DNA of 64,000 bases, from positions 84,216 through 148,215 of the forward strand of contig NZ_LZFW01000079.1 in assembly GCF_001676025.1 (NCBI RefSeq), read 5' to 3'. Both the position numbers and the translations under genes were made by a program. Of the stretch, positions 52,494 through 60,884 are shown one piece after another. Source of the stretch: Vibrio sp. UCD-FRSSP16_30 (GTDB taxonomy: Bacteria; Pseudomonadota; Gammaproteobacteria; Enterobacterales; Vibrionaceae). Numbering within the stretch: position 1 is the stretch's first letter; each line of letters starts with the position of its first letter. The notes under the pieces were generated by a model. The model was not told the origin of the DNA. It made no database searches and was given only the letters and a program-made list of their open reading frames with translations.

Positions 52494-52849
52494 AATGAAC
52501 CTCGTTCAATGACCACACCAACACTTGCCGCTTGAGGCACAGCGCCAGGCTTACGCAGCTTTATTCGCAGCCAAGGGACATTAAACTGATTCATAATAAG
52601 AGCGGCAATTTCTTCTGCAACACGCTCTACTAACAAGAAACGGCCGTTTTCAATGTGGCTCAAAACCGCTTGGCTAACAGAGAAATAATCTAATGCATCT
52701 TCAACATCATCACTTTTGCCCGCTGGTTGATTGTTGTGAGCCATTTCAATATCAAGCACCAATTTTTGCTTAATTTCTTGCTCCCAATCATAAACACCAA
52801 TGGTGGTGATCACTTCAAGTTGTTCAATGAAGACTCTGTCTTGATTCAT
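52490..52849 (-). CDS. folB: Dihydroneopterin aldolase FolB
   Basis: Converts dihydroneopterin to the hydroxymethyl pterin used by FolK. The 119-residue tunnel-fold enzyme has the family motifs TTIGVYDWEQEIKQKLVLDIE, the catalytic glutamate region LVERVAEEIAALI and KLRKPGAVPQAASVGVVIER. It is the first gene of the folB-folK-uppP run and is divergent from plsY. Confidence 0.95.
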   Translation of the reverse strand: MNQDRVFIEQLEVITTIGVYDWEQEIKQKLVLDIEMAHNNQPAGKSDDVEDALDYFSVSQAVLSHIENGRFLLVERVAEEIAALIMNQFNVPWLRIKLRKPGAVPQAASVGVVIERGSL

Positions 52850-53020
52850 TATTTCGATCCTTTAATTGCCTCTTTCTGTAGCAAATACTTGCAAAACAAG
52901 TTCAAATACAAAGATTGAGGTCGGATAAGCCAAAAGTATAAAAAAACGTAATATACTACATCAGATACCTAACTATCATCCGATTAACGCGATAATAGCT
53001 ACAAAGTGTAAAGGAACCCT

Positions 53021-53620
53021 ATGTCAGCAACGGCTCTACTCATGATTATTCTGGCCTATTTACTAGGCTCGGTGTCGAGTGCCGTCTTAATTTGCCGAGT
53101 ATTTAACCTGCCAGATCCTAGAAGTTCGGGCTCAAATAACCCTGGAGCGACCAATGTTCTGAGAATTGGCGGTCGGTTACCCGCAGCACTGGTGCTAATT
53201 TTTGATATGGCGAAAGGAACCATTCCGGTATGGTCGGCCTATTATCTTGATTTACAACCGGTCATGTTAGGTCTAATTGGTATTTCTGCCTGTATCGGCC
53301 ACATTTATCCGATCTTTTTCCATTTTAAAGGGGGAAAAGGCGTGGCAACAGCGGTTGGAGCAATAGCGCCCATTGGGTTTGATCTCACCGGCATGCTAAT
53401 GGGCACTTGGTTAATTACCGCATTAGTTTCTCGGTATTCTTCACTCGCGGCCTTAGTTACCGCTCTCATCGCTCCGTTTTATACTTGGATGATTAAACCG
53501 CAATACACCCTGCCTGTAGCCATGCTCTGTTGCCTTATTATTTGGCGTCATCAAGGTAATATAAAACGTTTATTGGCTGGAGATGAACCCAAATTGGGAT
53601 CAAAGAAAAATCAGAGTTAA
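53021..53620 (+). CDS. plsY: Glycerol-3-phosphate acyltransferase PlsY
   Basis: Membrane acyltransferase that uses acyl phosphate to make lysophosphatidic acid, the start of phospholipid synthesis. The 199 residues have five hydrophobic segments and the conserved cytoplasmic motifs [38 protein letters not shown] and the C-terminal [17 protein letters not shown]. It is divergent from folB, as in Escherichia coli. Confidence 0.96.
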   Translation: MSATALLMIILAYLLGSVSSAVLICRVFNLPDPRSSGSNNPGATNVLRIGGRLPAALVLIFDMAKGTIPVWSAYYLDLQPVMLGLIGISACIGHIYPIFFHFKGGKGVATAVGAIAPIGFDLTGMLMGTWLITALVSRYSSLAALVTALIAPFYTWMIKPQYTLPVAMLCCLIIWRHQGNIKRLLAGDEPKLGSKKNQS

Positions 53621-53645
53621 AAAAACCAGCCTCAAAGGGCTGGTT
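53619..53645 (-). terminator. Minus-strand terminator downstream of aox
   Basis: AACCAGCC and GGCTGGTT form an 8-bp stem. Seven T follow it on the minus strand, none on the plus strand. It therefore best ends transcripts coming from aox through the GGA element, and is weak for plsY. Confidence 0.7.
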
Positions 53646-53679
53646 CTGCTGGGTGAGATCACGAACGTTATTTGAACAA

Positions 53680-53779
53680 AATCATGTGCATTATCGGAAC
53701 AAGTCTTTGTGGCATGGATGCCACAATGAAGCCATCAAGGATGATTTCACGGCGTCTTGTGGAGATGATGCACATGATT
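53680..53779. repeat. 100-base stem-loop element with GGA-loop hairpins
   Basis: Outer arms AATCATGTGCATTATC (53680-53695) and GATGATGCACATGATT (53764-53779) pair at 15 of 16 positions. Inside, a GGA on each side (53696-53698 and 53761-53763) flanks an ACAAG/CTTGT stem. Two inner hairpins follow: TTGTGGCA-TGGA-TGCCACAA (53707-53726, perfect) and ATCA-AGGA-TGAT (53734-53745). GGA in hairpin loops is the recognition pattern of CsrA. It may be a small RNA, an attenuating structure or a copy of a dispersed palindromic repeat. It lies between the converging plsY and aox genes. Confidence 0.75.
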
Positions 53780-53871
53780 GGTCGAAAAGCGTTCACTCAT
53801 GCGTTCGCCCTAGCTGGTTCTGTTATTCAAATCAATTAGTCAACCAATTATAACCAATCAATCAAAGAGCA

Positions 53872-54507
53872 TTAGCTCTGATGCGCAGGAAGATCACGCG
53901 ATTGGTATGAGTCAGCAAATTCGTGATTTCTGTCTCGATGCTTAGCTTCGTCTTCACGAATCAATAAGATCACATCTCTTAATTTAGCATCCGCAGGCAA
54001 ATTATAGTATTTAGTCGCAATTTCTGGCGCAATTACATTTTCAATCTCACCACAATCAATTTTCTCTAAATACTCGGTATAACTTTTACACGCCTCTTCT
54101 TCGAAGTAACCCACAATACGATGCGCAATTTTTGAAGATAGAAGATAAAGTGTGCCATACACAACAATAAACGTACCTTGCCCTAAAAGGACTAACAAAC
54201 GCTCAACCCAACTAGGCTTAGCGATATCAAGAAAGATCATCAAGTGCATACGTTCGTTTTCTGCTTCATCGAGTAACTCTCGAATCCAACCCTCATCATC
54301 TTTCATTCGGCGCAGTGCTTTAAGGTGATTACACATACCTGCCACCATGCCAGGAACAGCGGCAATTGTTTCAAGGATCACGGCTCTTTTAGCGTATTTT
54401 TTTCCATAAAATACATTCAAAGTGAATTTTAATATTTGGGTGATTTTATAAGCAATATAATCGCTTACTTTCTTAGTCGTTCGGTGAGTTACTTGGAAGT
54501 CTGTCAT
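53872..54507 (-). CDS. aox: Alternative ubiquinol oxidase (AOX)
   Basis: Diiron quinol oxidase that passes electrons straight to oxygen without pumping protons and resists cyanide and nitric oxide. The 211-residue protein keeps the four iron-ligand segments: VILETIAAVPGMV, DEAENERMHLMIF, GYFEEEACKSYTEYL and LIREDEAKHRDRNH. A hydrophobic hairpin lies between (about 105-125). AOX is scattered in marine bacteria. In Vibrio fischeri it is controlled by the nitric oxide sensor NsrR, and an NsrR-like site lies just upstream here. Confidence 0.95.
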   Translation of the reverse strand: MTDFQVTHRTTKKVSDYIAYKITQILKFTLNVFYGKKYAKRAVILETIAAVPGMVAGMCNHLKALRRMKDDEGWIRELLDEAENERMHLMIFLDIAKPSWVERLLVLLGQGTFIVVYGTLYLLSSKIAHRIVGYFEEEACKSYTEYLEKIDCGEIENVIAPEIATKYYNLPADAKLRDVILLIREDEAKHRDRNHEFADSYQSRDLPAHQS

Positions 54508-54528
54508 GTTGCTTCGCTTTTCAATCTA

Positions 54529-54551
54529 AAGATGCATTTAATATACCTTTT
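54529..54551. promoter_or_regulatory. NsrR-like operator of aox
   Basis: The left half AAGATGCATTT is a perfect NsrR-type half-site. After one base, ATATACCTTTT matches the inverted half AAATACATCTT at 8 of 11 positions. The site is 22 bases before the aox ATG and overlaps the -10 box, a repressing position. Confidence 0.65.
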
Positions 54552-54567
54552 TATTGATCTAGCGCAA
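54540..54567 (-). promoter_or_regulatory. Sigma-70 promoter of aox with an FNR-like site
   Basis: On the minus strand, TTGCGC (54567-54562) lies 16 bases before TATATT (54545-54540). TTGAT-CTAG-CGCAA (54554-54567) matches the FNR palindrome at 8 of 10 fixed positions and covers the -35 box, a site where FNR would repress in the absence of oxygen. The FNR part is less certain than the promoter. Confidence 0.55.
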
Positions 54568-54627
54568 GCCTTTGTTAAATAAGCGTTTAAAGTTTAAACT
54601 ATTTTCAATCTAAAATGATTTAAACAT

Positions 54628-54657
54628 AAAAAAAGCGCCCTACAAATGAGAGCGCTT
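54628..54657 (-). terminator. Terminator of tsaD
   Basis: AAGCGC and GCGCTT arms with an inner CT/AG pair are followed by seven T on the minus strand, directly after the tsaD stop codon. Confidence 0.75.
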
Positions 54658-54678
54658 AAACAGATCTAGGTCTTAAAG

Positions 54679-55698
54679 CTAATCAGTAACGGGTTTAAGT
54701 TGATCGATTGGCCAGCGAGGCTGTGCTTTTACAGCAAGATCCGATGTTTCACCATTCTTCAAACGTTGCATACCCGCATAAGCAATCATCGCACCATTAT
54801 CGGTACAAAATTCAGTACGCGGATAATAGACTTCACCACCGACCTTTTTAGCCAGTGCAGCAAGCTCTAAACGCAATTGCTTATTGGCACTAACGCCACC
54901 GGCAATCACGATGCGCTTCATACCCGTTTGTAACAAGGCACGCTTACATTTAATCACGAGAGTCGCACAGACCGCCTCTTGAAAGGCGTAAGCAATGTCA
55001 GCGCGAGTTTGATCATCATTGTCATTAGCCGAAATAGTATTAGCGGCAAATGTTTTTAGCCCAGAGAAACTCATATCAAGACCTGGTCTATCTGTCATAG
55101 GACGAGGGAATTTAAAGCGCCCTGGGGTTCCTTTTTCAGCTAAACGTGACAATAATGGCCCACCAGGATAGTCCAAACCCATTAATTTAGCGGTTTTATC
55201 AAACGCCTCACCTGCTGCGTCATCAATCGATTCCCCTAAAATATGGTACTCACCAATCGCCTTTACTTGCACAATCATGGTGTGACCACCCGAAACTAAT
55301 AGAGCAATAAAAGGAAACGGCGGTGGGTTATCCTCTAGCATTGGAGCAAGTAAATGACCTTCCATGTGATGCACAGGCACTGCTGGGACATCCCATGCAT
55401 ACGCAATACTGCGACCAATAGTGGCTCCCACAAGTAATGCTCCCACAAGACCCGGACCTGCCGTATAAGCAATACCATCAATGTCATCAGAGGTTAAGTT
55501 GGCTTCTTTTAACGCTTCTTTTATCAGTGGAATGGTTTTTTTCACATGATCGCGAGAGGCTAATTCTGGAACCACACCACCGTAATCGGCGTGCAGTTTT
55601 ACTTGGCTATACAGTTGGTGGGATAGCAAACCTTTTTCATCATCATAAATAGCAATGCCTGTTTCATCACAGGAGGTTTCAATACCTAAAATACGCAT
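54679..55698 (-). CDS. tsaD: tRNA threonylcarbamoyladenosine transferase subunit TsaD
   Basis: Catalytic subunit of the complex that makes t6A37 in tRNAs reading ANN codons. The 339-residue protein (Kae1/Qri7 family) has [15 protein letters not shown] at the N-terminus, the metal-binding HMEGH motif, [30 protein letters not shown] and the C-terminal [10 protein letters not shown]. It is divergent from rpsU, a very conserved arrangement. The t6A modification also occurs on the tRNA-Ile2 found downstream. Confidence 0.97.
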   Translation of the reverse strand: MRILGIETSCDETGIAIYDDEKGLLSHQLYSQVKLHADYGGVVPELASRDHVKKTIPLIKEALKEANLTSDDIDGIAYTAGPGLVGALLVGATIGRSIAYAWDVPAVPVHHMEGHLLAPMLEDNPPPFPFIALLVSGGHTMIVQVKAIGEYHILGESIDDAAGEAFDKTAKLMGLDYPGGPLLSRLAEKGTPGRFKFPRPMTDRPGLDMSFSGLKTFAANTISANDNDDQTRADIAYAFQEAVCATLVIKCKRALLQTGMKRIVIAGGVSANKQLRLELAALAKKVGGEVYYPRTEFCTDNGAMIAYAGMQRLKNGETSDLAVKAQPRWPIDQLKPVTD

Positions 55699-55789
55699 AC
55701 ATTTCTCGCGAGGTCTCTAATATGTGGCAAGTTTACCTTGTCCTAATTGTTCAAACAAATAATTGATCGTTTTCTCCGCAATAAAATAC

Positions 55790-55819
55790 TTTACAAACAC
55801 TATCAGTTCGGATTAAAAT
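55790..55819 (+). promoter_or_regulatory. Sigma-70 promoter of the rpsU-yqeY-dnaG-rpoD operon
   Basis: TTTACA (55790-55795) and TAAAAT (55814-55819) are spaced 18 bases apart, about 95 bases before rpsU. I see no LexA box nearby. Confidence 0.55.
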
Positions 55820-55919
55820 TCCGCACCATTTTTGATCAAACTGGTAATTCCCCCTGCAAGTTTATTTGCCCGGAAAGTGGAACCCAGTATTAACGAATAA
55901 CCCCTGAGGTGAAAGGCAT

Positions 55920-56135
55920 ATGCCAGTAGTTAAAGTACGTGAAAACGAACCGTTCGACGTAGCTCTACGTCGCTTTAAGCGCTCTTGCGAAAAAGCAGGT
56001 ATTCTTTCTGAAGTGCGTCGTCGTGAGCACTATGAGAAACCAACTACAGTTCGTAAACGCGCTAAAGCAGCAGCTCAAAAGCGTCACGCTAAGAAGCTAG
56101 CTCGCGAAAACGCACGTCGCGTTCGTCTTTACTAG
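55920..56135 (+). CDS. rpsU: 30S ribosomal protein S21
   Basis: Small basic ribosomal protein needed for initiation on many messages. The 71 residues match the family throughout, from [21 protein letters not shown] to [15 protein letters not shown]. It is the first gene of the macromolecular synthesis operon, with a GAGGTGA site before the ATG. Confidence 0.98.
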
Positions 56136-56160
56136 TCCCCAATTTAATTAGGAACTAGTA

Positions 56161-56604
56161 ATGGCTCTTATTGATAATCTCAAAGAAGAGCAAAAATCAG
56201 CGATGAAAGCCAAGGACAAACCGCGCCTTGGCACTATTCGTTTAACCTTAGCCGCAATTAAACAGCGTGAAGTCGACGAGAGGATTACTCTGACCGACGA
56301 TGATATCATTGCTGTGATGACTAAAATGGTTAAACAACGTCGCGATTCTGTCGCTCAATACGAATCTGCCGGTCGTCAAGATCTTGCTGATGTTGAGAAA
56401 GCTGAAATTACAGTACTTGAGGAATTTATGCCTCAACCGCTATCTGAAGAAGAAGTAACTGCGTTAGTTGATAATGCAATCACTGAATCTGGTGCTGCGG
56501 GCATGCAAGACATGGGTAAAGTAATGGGCGTTCTCAAACCTCAAATTCAAGGGCGCGCAGATATGGGTCAAGTAAGTGGTTTAGTTCGTTCTAAACTCGC
56601 TTAG
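56161..56604 (+). CDS. GatB/YqeY domain protein
   Basis: A 147-residue cytosolic protein made only of a YqeY domain, the tRNA-binding C-terminal module of amidotransferase subunit GatB. Motifs: LKEEQKSAMKAKDKPRLGTIRLTLAAIK, EFMPQPLSEEEVTALVD and DMGKVMGVLKPQIQGRADM. Its free-standing role is unknown. It sits between rpsU and dnaG, unlike in Escherichia coli, where rpsU and dnaG are adjacent. Confidence 0.93.
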   Translation: MALIDNLKEEQKSAMKAKDKPRLGTIRLTLAAIKQREVDERITLTDDDIIAVMTKMVKQRRDSVAQYESAGRQDLADVEKAEITVLEEFMPQPLSEEEVTALVDNAITESGAAGMQDMGKVMGVLKPQIQGRADMGQVSGLVRSKLA

Positions 56605-56621
56605 ACCCAGATTAAAAATTA

Positions 56622-56660
56622 AAGCAAGCCGTGCTTTCTCTGAATGCACGGCTTGTTTGT
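56622..56660 (+). terminator. Attenuator-like hairpin between yqeY and dnaG
   Basis: CAAGCCGTGC (56625-56634) and GCACGGCTTG (56646-56655) form a perfect 10-bp stem with an 11-base loop, followed by a poor T run (TTTGTATCTT). It is likely a partial terminator that lowers dnaG and rpoD relative to rpsU, as the rpsU-dnaG terminator does in Escherichia coli. Confidence 0.65.
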
Positions 56661-56691
56661 ATCTTGCACACAAGCATATTCTTTAGGATCT

Positions 56692-58455
56692 ATGGCTGGA
56701 CATATACCCCGTACCTTCATTGATGACCTACTTGCTCGACTGGATATTGTCGATATCGTTGACGCGCGAGTAAAACTAAAGAAAAAAGGCAAGAACTACA
56801 GCGCTTGCTGCCCATTCCATAACGAAAAAACCCCCTCTTTTAGCGTTAGCCAAGAAAAACAGTTCTACCATTGCTTTGGCTGTGGTGTGCACGGTAATGC
56901 TATCGACTTTATGATGGAATACGAACGTCTTGAGTTTGTTGAAGCCATCGATGAGCTTGCCTCACATCTTGGCATCGAAGTCCCAAGAGAACAGCGCCAA
57001 GGCAGTTTTAGCCAAGGGCCTACAGCAAATACAGAGCAAAAACGCAGCCTTTACGACCTACTTGGTAGTATTGCTAACTTTTATCGCTCTCAGCTAAAAA
57101 CCAGTGCCGGAAAACCCGCGATTGAGTACCTTAAAAATCGAGGTCTTAGTGGAGAAATAGCACAAAAATTTGAAATTGGTTTCGTAGCGGATGAATGGGA
57201 TTCTGTACGAAAACAATTTGGTCAACAAAAGCAGGCACAAGACGCTCTCGTGAGTGGCGGCATGTTGATAGAAAACGATAAAGGCAACCGATATGACCGT
57301 TTCCGCGGGCGTATTATGTTCCCTATTCGTGATCGCCGTGGTCGTGTTATTGCCTTTGGTGGACGAGTTATTGGTGACGGTACACCTAAGTATCTCAACT
57401 CACCAGAAACCCCGATATTCCATAAAGGCAAAGAGCTTTATGGTCTATATGAGGTTCTACAAACTCATCGTTCACCAGAGCATGTTCTTGTCGTTGAAGG
57501 TTATATGGATGTGGTCGCCCTAGCCCAGTTTGGGGTCGATTATGCCGTGGCTTCGCTTGGTACATCCACGACAGGTGACCACCTACAAATGTTGTTTCGT
57601 CAAACCAGCAACATTGTTTGTTGTTATGACGGCGACCGCGCTGGTCGCGATGCAGCATGGCGAGCGATGGAAAATGCACTACCCTTCTTAAACGATGGGC
57701 GTCAGCTTAAATTTATGTTTTTGCCTGATGGTGAAGATCCAGACACCTATATTCGTCAACATGGTAAACAAGCGTTTGAAGAGCAAGTTGCAAGTGCAAC
57801 CACGCTATCTGAGTTTATGTTTCAAACCTTGATGCTACAGGTTGATACAAGCAGCAGAGAAGGAATGGCGAAATTAAGCACGCTAGCAATTCCTCTGATT
57901 AATAAAATACCCGGCGGTACATTGCGTATGTATTTACGCGAATTACTGGGTCGAAAACTGGGGTTGGTCGATGAAAGGCAACTGCAACAACTGATTGCAA
58001 AGTCAGATGAGCAATCTTCACGCCCAGCACCACACAAAAAAATTGAGCGAACACCGATGCGTGTCGTGATCGCTTTATTGCTGCAAAATCCACATTATGT
58101 GGAGTTAATGCCAAACTTAGATTCTATTAGGCAAACTCAGCTACCTGGTCTAAGTTTATTGCTCGATGTGGTTGATAAATGTATAAATCGTCCCCATATA
58201 ACCACTGGCCAGTTATTAGAATGCTGGCGAAACGAGAAAGATGAACGAATATTGTCACTTCTGGCAAGCTGGGATCTTCCCACTTATCGAGAAGAAGACA
58301 ATCACGACGATATTTTTTGCGATTCACTCGATAAAGTAATTTATCAGTGTATCGAAAGGCAAATTGAAACCCTACAAGCGAAAGAAAGAAGTATCGGCTT
58401 ATCAGTCGATGAAAAAAGGGAGCTGCTAGCTTTAATGCTAGATTTAAAAGCATGA
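56692..58455 (+). CDS. dnaG: DNA primase DnaG
   Basis: Makes RNA primers at the replication fork. The start MAGHIPRTF has an AGGA site and matches the family; a reading from 56644 would overlap the hairpin. The 587 residues have the N-terminal zinc-binding domain (CCPFHNEKTPSFSV and HCFGCG), the polymerase core with EGYMD and DGDRAGRDAAWRA of the TOPRIM fold, and the C-terminal helicase-binding domain from about 440. Confidence 0.97.
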   Translation: MAGHIPRTFIDDLLARLDIVDIVDARVKLKKKGKNYSACCPFHNEKTPSFSVSQEKQFYHCFGCGVHGNAIDFMMEYERLEFVEAIDELASHLGIEVPREQRQGSFSQGPTANTEQKRSLYDLLGSIANFYRSQLKTSAGKPAIEYLKNRGLSGEIAQKFEIGFVADEWDSVRKQFGQQKQAQDALVSGGMLIENDKGNRYDRFRGRIMFPIRDRRGRVIAFGGRVIGDGTPKYLNSPETPIFHKGKELYGLYEVLQTHRSPEHVLVVEGYMDVVALAQFGVDYAVASLGTSTTGDHLQMLFRQTSNIVCCYDGDRAGRDAAWRAMENALPFLNDGRQLKFMFLPDGEDPDTYIRQHGKQAFEEQVASATTLSEFMFQTLMLQVDTSSREGMAKLSTLAIPLINKIPGGTLRMYLRELLGRKLGLVDERQLQQLIAKSDEQSSRPAPHKKIERTPMRVVIALLLQNPHYVELMPNLDSIRQTQLPGLSLLLDVVDKCINRPHITTGQLLECWRNEKDERILSLLASWDLPTYREEDNHDDIFCDSLDKVIYQCIERQIETLQAKERSIGLSVDEKRELLALMLDLKA

Positions 58456-58484
58456 GACCCTCAACGCTTGTAACGTAAAAACTT

Positions 58485-58493
58485 TGCTATAAT
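58485..58493 (+). promoter_or_regulatory. Extended -10 promoter of rpoD
   Basis: TGCTATAAT is a perfect extended -10 element (TG, one base, TATAAT) about 60 bases before rpoD. A proper -35 box at 17 bases is lacking, which is common for extended -10 promoters. Confidence 0.55.
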
Positions 58494-58551
58494 TACCGGT
58501 CTGCATTTCGCAAACTAGTTCCTTCACCAGACCAGAATTTGGATACCATCT

Positions 58552-60396
58552 ATGGATCAAAATAGGCAGTCACAGCTTAAGGCACTTGTTCTTAAAGGCA
58601 AAGAGCAAGGTTATCTTACTTATGCTGAAGTTAATGACCATCTACCGCCAGAAATAGTCGACTCAGAACAAGTCGAAGATATCATTCAGATGATCAATGA
58701 CATGGGCATCAAAGTGGTAGAAAACGCCACTGAGATTGATGACGACACAATCAATGACGAAAGCACCGAAGTCGACGAAGATGCTGCTGAAGCAGCTGTT
58801 GCCGCTTTAAGCACCGTTGAAAGTGAAATTGGTCGTACTACCGATCCTGTGCGCATGTATATGCGTGAAATGGGTACGGTTGAGCTTCTTACTCGTGAAG
58901 GCGAGATCGATATCGCTAAGCGTATCGAAGACGGCATTAATCAAGTTCAAGCATCTGTTGCTGAGTTTCCAGGCACAATACCGTATGTTTTAGAGCAGTT
59001 CGATAAAGTACAAGCTGAAGAACTTCGCCTAACAGATATTATCTCAGGTTTTGTAGACCCAGATGATGATGGTACAACGGCCCCTACGGCAACTCACGTT
59101 GGTTCTGAACTGGCTAAAACCGATCTTGAAGCTGATGACTCAGAAGACAAAGACGATGAGGAAGACGAAGAAGAGGAAGATACAGGTATTGATCCTGAGC
59201 TTGCTCTAGAAAAATTCACTAATCTTCGTAAGACTTACCAAGACCTACAACTTGTATCTAATACAGAAGGCCGTGATAGCGCAGCCTTTAAAGTTGCAAC
59301 GTCTCGAGTTAACGATGTTTTCCGTGAATTCCGTCTGACACCAAAACAATTTGATCATCTTGTTACTCAACTTCGCACCTCAATGGAGCGAGTTCGTACA
59401 CAAGAGCGTTTGATCATGCGCCAAACCGTAGAATACGGTGGCATGCCTAAGAAAGAATTTGTAAAAACTTTCACTGGCAATGAATCAAGCGATGCATGGG
59501 TAGACAAAACTCTAGCTTCTGACGCACCTTACAAAGAAAAGATTCGTCGTAACGAAGAAGACATCCGTCGCTCAATTCAAAAGCTTAAAAGCATCGAAAA
59601 AGAAACATCACTAACGGTTCAGTCTATTAAAGACATCAGCCGTCGTATGTCAATTGGTGAAGCTAAAGCTCGTCGCGCTAAGAAAGAGATGGTAGAGGCG
59701 AACTTACGTCTTGTAATCTCTATCGCGAAGAAATACACCAACCGTGGTCTACAGTTCTTGGATCTTATCCAAGAAGGTAACATCGGTTTGATGAAAGCGG
59801 TTGATAAATTTGAATACCGTCGTGGTTATAAGTTCTCAACTTATGCGACATGGTGGATTCGTCAGGCGATTACTCGTTCTATTGCTGATCAGGCGCGTAC
59901 TATTCGTATCCCTGTGCACATGATTGAGACCATCAACAAGCTAAACCGTATCTCTCGTCAAATGCTTCAAGAAATGGGCCGTGAGCCACTTCCAGAAGAA
60001 CTGGCAGAGCGCATGCAAATGCCAGAAGACAAGATTCGTAAAGTACTTAAAATCGCTAAAGAGCCAATCTCAATGGAGACACCAATCGGTGACGACGAAG
60101 ATTCGCATCTAGGTGACTTTATCGAGGATACTACTCTAGAGCTTCCTTTAGACTCTGCAACGGCAACTAGCCTTAAGTTTGCAACTAAAGACGTTCTAGC
60201 AGGCCTAACACCTCGTGAAGCAAAAGTACTGCGTATGCGCTTTGGTATCGATATGAACACTGACCACACTCTAGAAGAGGTGGGCAAACAGTTCGACGTT
60301 ACACGTGAACGTATCCGTCAGATCGAAGCAAAAGCACTACGTAAACTGCGTCACCCAAGCCGCTCAGAAACTCTGCGCAGCTTCCTAGACGAGTAG
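58552..60396 (+). CDS. rpoD: RNA polymerase primary sigma factor RpoD (sigma-70)
   Basis: The housekeeping sigma factor. The 614 residues contain region 1.1 (about 1-80), region 1.2 ([21 protein letters not shown]), a non-conserved insert with an acidic run of Asp/Glu (about 195-215), region 2 ([22 protein letters not shown]), region 3 and the region 4 helix-turn-helix ([30 protein letters not shown]). The size equals the Escherichia coli protein within one residue. Confidence 0.98.
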   Translation: MDQNRQSQLKALVLKGKEQGYLTYAEVNDHLPPEIVDSEQVEDIIQMINDMGIKVVENATEIDDDTINDESTEVDEDAAEAAVAALSTVESEIGRTTDPVRMYMREMGTVELLTREGEIDIAKRIEDGINQVQASVAEFPGTIPYVLEQFDKVQAEELRLTDIISGFVDPDDDGTTAPTATHVGSELAKTDLEADDSEDKDDEEDEEEEDTGIDPELALEKFTNLRKTYQDLQLVSNTEGRDSAAFKVATSRVNDVFREFRLTPKQFDHLVTQLRTSMERVRTQERLIMRQTVEYGGMPKKEFVKTFTGNESSDAWVDKTLASDAPYKEKIRRNEEDIRRSIQKLKSIEKETSLTVQSIKDISRRMSIGEAKARRAKKEMVEANLRLVISIAKKYTNRGLQFLDLIQEGNIGLMKAVDKFEYRRGYKFSTYATWWIRQAITRSIADQARTIRIPVHMIETINKLNRISRQMLQEMGREPLPEELAERMQMPEDKIRKVLKIAKEPISMETPIGDDEDSHLGDFIEDTTLELPLDSATATSLKFATKDVLAGLTPREAKVLRMRFGIDMNTDHTLEEVGKQFDVTRERIRQIEAKALRKLRHPSRSETLRSFLDE

Positions 60397-60415
60397 ACAA
60401 CAAGTCAATATGTAC

Positions 60416-60443
60416 AAAAGGTGAGCATTAGCTCACCTTTTTT
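60416..60443 (+). terminator. Terminator of rpoD
   Basis: AAAAGGTGAGC and GCTCACCTTTTTT form a perfect stem with an ATTA loop right after the rpoD stop codon. Confidence 0.92.
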
Positions 60444-60506
60444 GTATCTGATGGTTTAATCGCATAAAAACTATACGTAAAAGCGCTCTATTCTCGCGAC
60501 TAAATC

Positions 60507-60535
60507 TAGACACTCCCCCATCCATCTCATATAAT
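60507..60535 (+). promoter_or_regulatory. Sigma-70 promoter of tRNA-Ile2
   Basis: TAGACA (60507-60512) and a perfect TATAAT (60530-60535) are exactly 17 bases apart, ending 13 bases before the tRNA. The -35 hexamer is identical to that of rnpB. Confidence 0.8.
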
Positions 60536-60548
60536 CTTCACCCTACAA

Positions 60549-60624
60549 GGCCCCTTAGCTCAGTGGTTAGAGCACTCGACTCATAATCGATTGGTCCGCA
60601 GTTCAAGTCTGCGAGGGGCCACCA
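60549..60624 (+). tRNA. ileX: tRNA-Ile2 (anticodon CAU, lysidine-modified)
   Basis: The 76-base cloverleaf has acceptor stem GGCCCCT/AGGGGCC, an encoded CCA, the TTCAAGTC T-loop and anticodon CAT. The body matches Escherichia coli ileX (GGCCCCTTAGCTCAGTGGTT start) rather than either methionine tRNA. TilS converts the wobble C to lysidine so that it reads AUA. It lies after rpoD, as does ileX in Escherichia coli. Confidence 0.93.
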
Positions 60625-60632
60625 AATTATAG

Positions 60633-60667
60633 AAAGCGCAGCAGGTTAATACCTACTGCGCTTTTTT
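60633..60667 (+). terminator. Terminator of tRNA-Ile2
   Basis: AAAGCGCAG and CTGCGCTTTTTT with an inner AGGT/ACCT stem lie 9 bases after the tRNA CCA end. Confidence 0.9.
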
Positions 60668-60829
60668 GTATGGGGAGCAAAAAGGGTTCACTTAGGGGTT
60701 AAGTTAGGTTTTATTTCTCTGCTACTTAATCCTCAATAATTAACTGCTGAAACTTTCATAGCAGAGCTATGTAAGTTTGCTCTCATAAATAGCGTAGAAA
60801 AACAGTATTAGTCAGCAACGGCTATATAC

Positions 60830-60863
60830 AAAAAAACAGCCTCGCTTTCGCTTGGCTGTTTTT
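60830..60863 (-). terminator. Terminator of the large surface-protein gene
   Basis: AAAAAACAGCC and GGCTGTTTTT arms enclose a loop that itself contains AAGC-GAAA-GCGA on the minus strand. It is about 20 bases past the stop codon at 60885. Confidence 0.8.
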
Positions 60864-60884
60864 GATTAATGATAAAACCCTTAA

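Noticed and set aside
53653..53853. Plus-strand frames of 66 and 52 codons between plsY and aox
   Set aside because: No ribosome binding site and no family resemblance. The sequence is explained by the hairpin element at 53680-53779, and its palindromic nature keeps stops rare by chance.
55700..55919. LexA or heat-shock site in front of rpsU
   Set aside because: No CTGT-N8-ACAG pattern and no convincing sigma-32 promoter was found in the gap.
57395..57679. Minus-strand 94-codon frame inside dnaG
   Set aside because: Antisense shadow of the conserved primase core; no start signal and no family match.
58127..58453. Minus-strand 108-codon frame at the end of dnaG
   Set aside because: It lies fully within the DnaG C-terminal helicase-binding domain and has no start signal.
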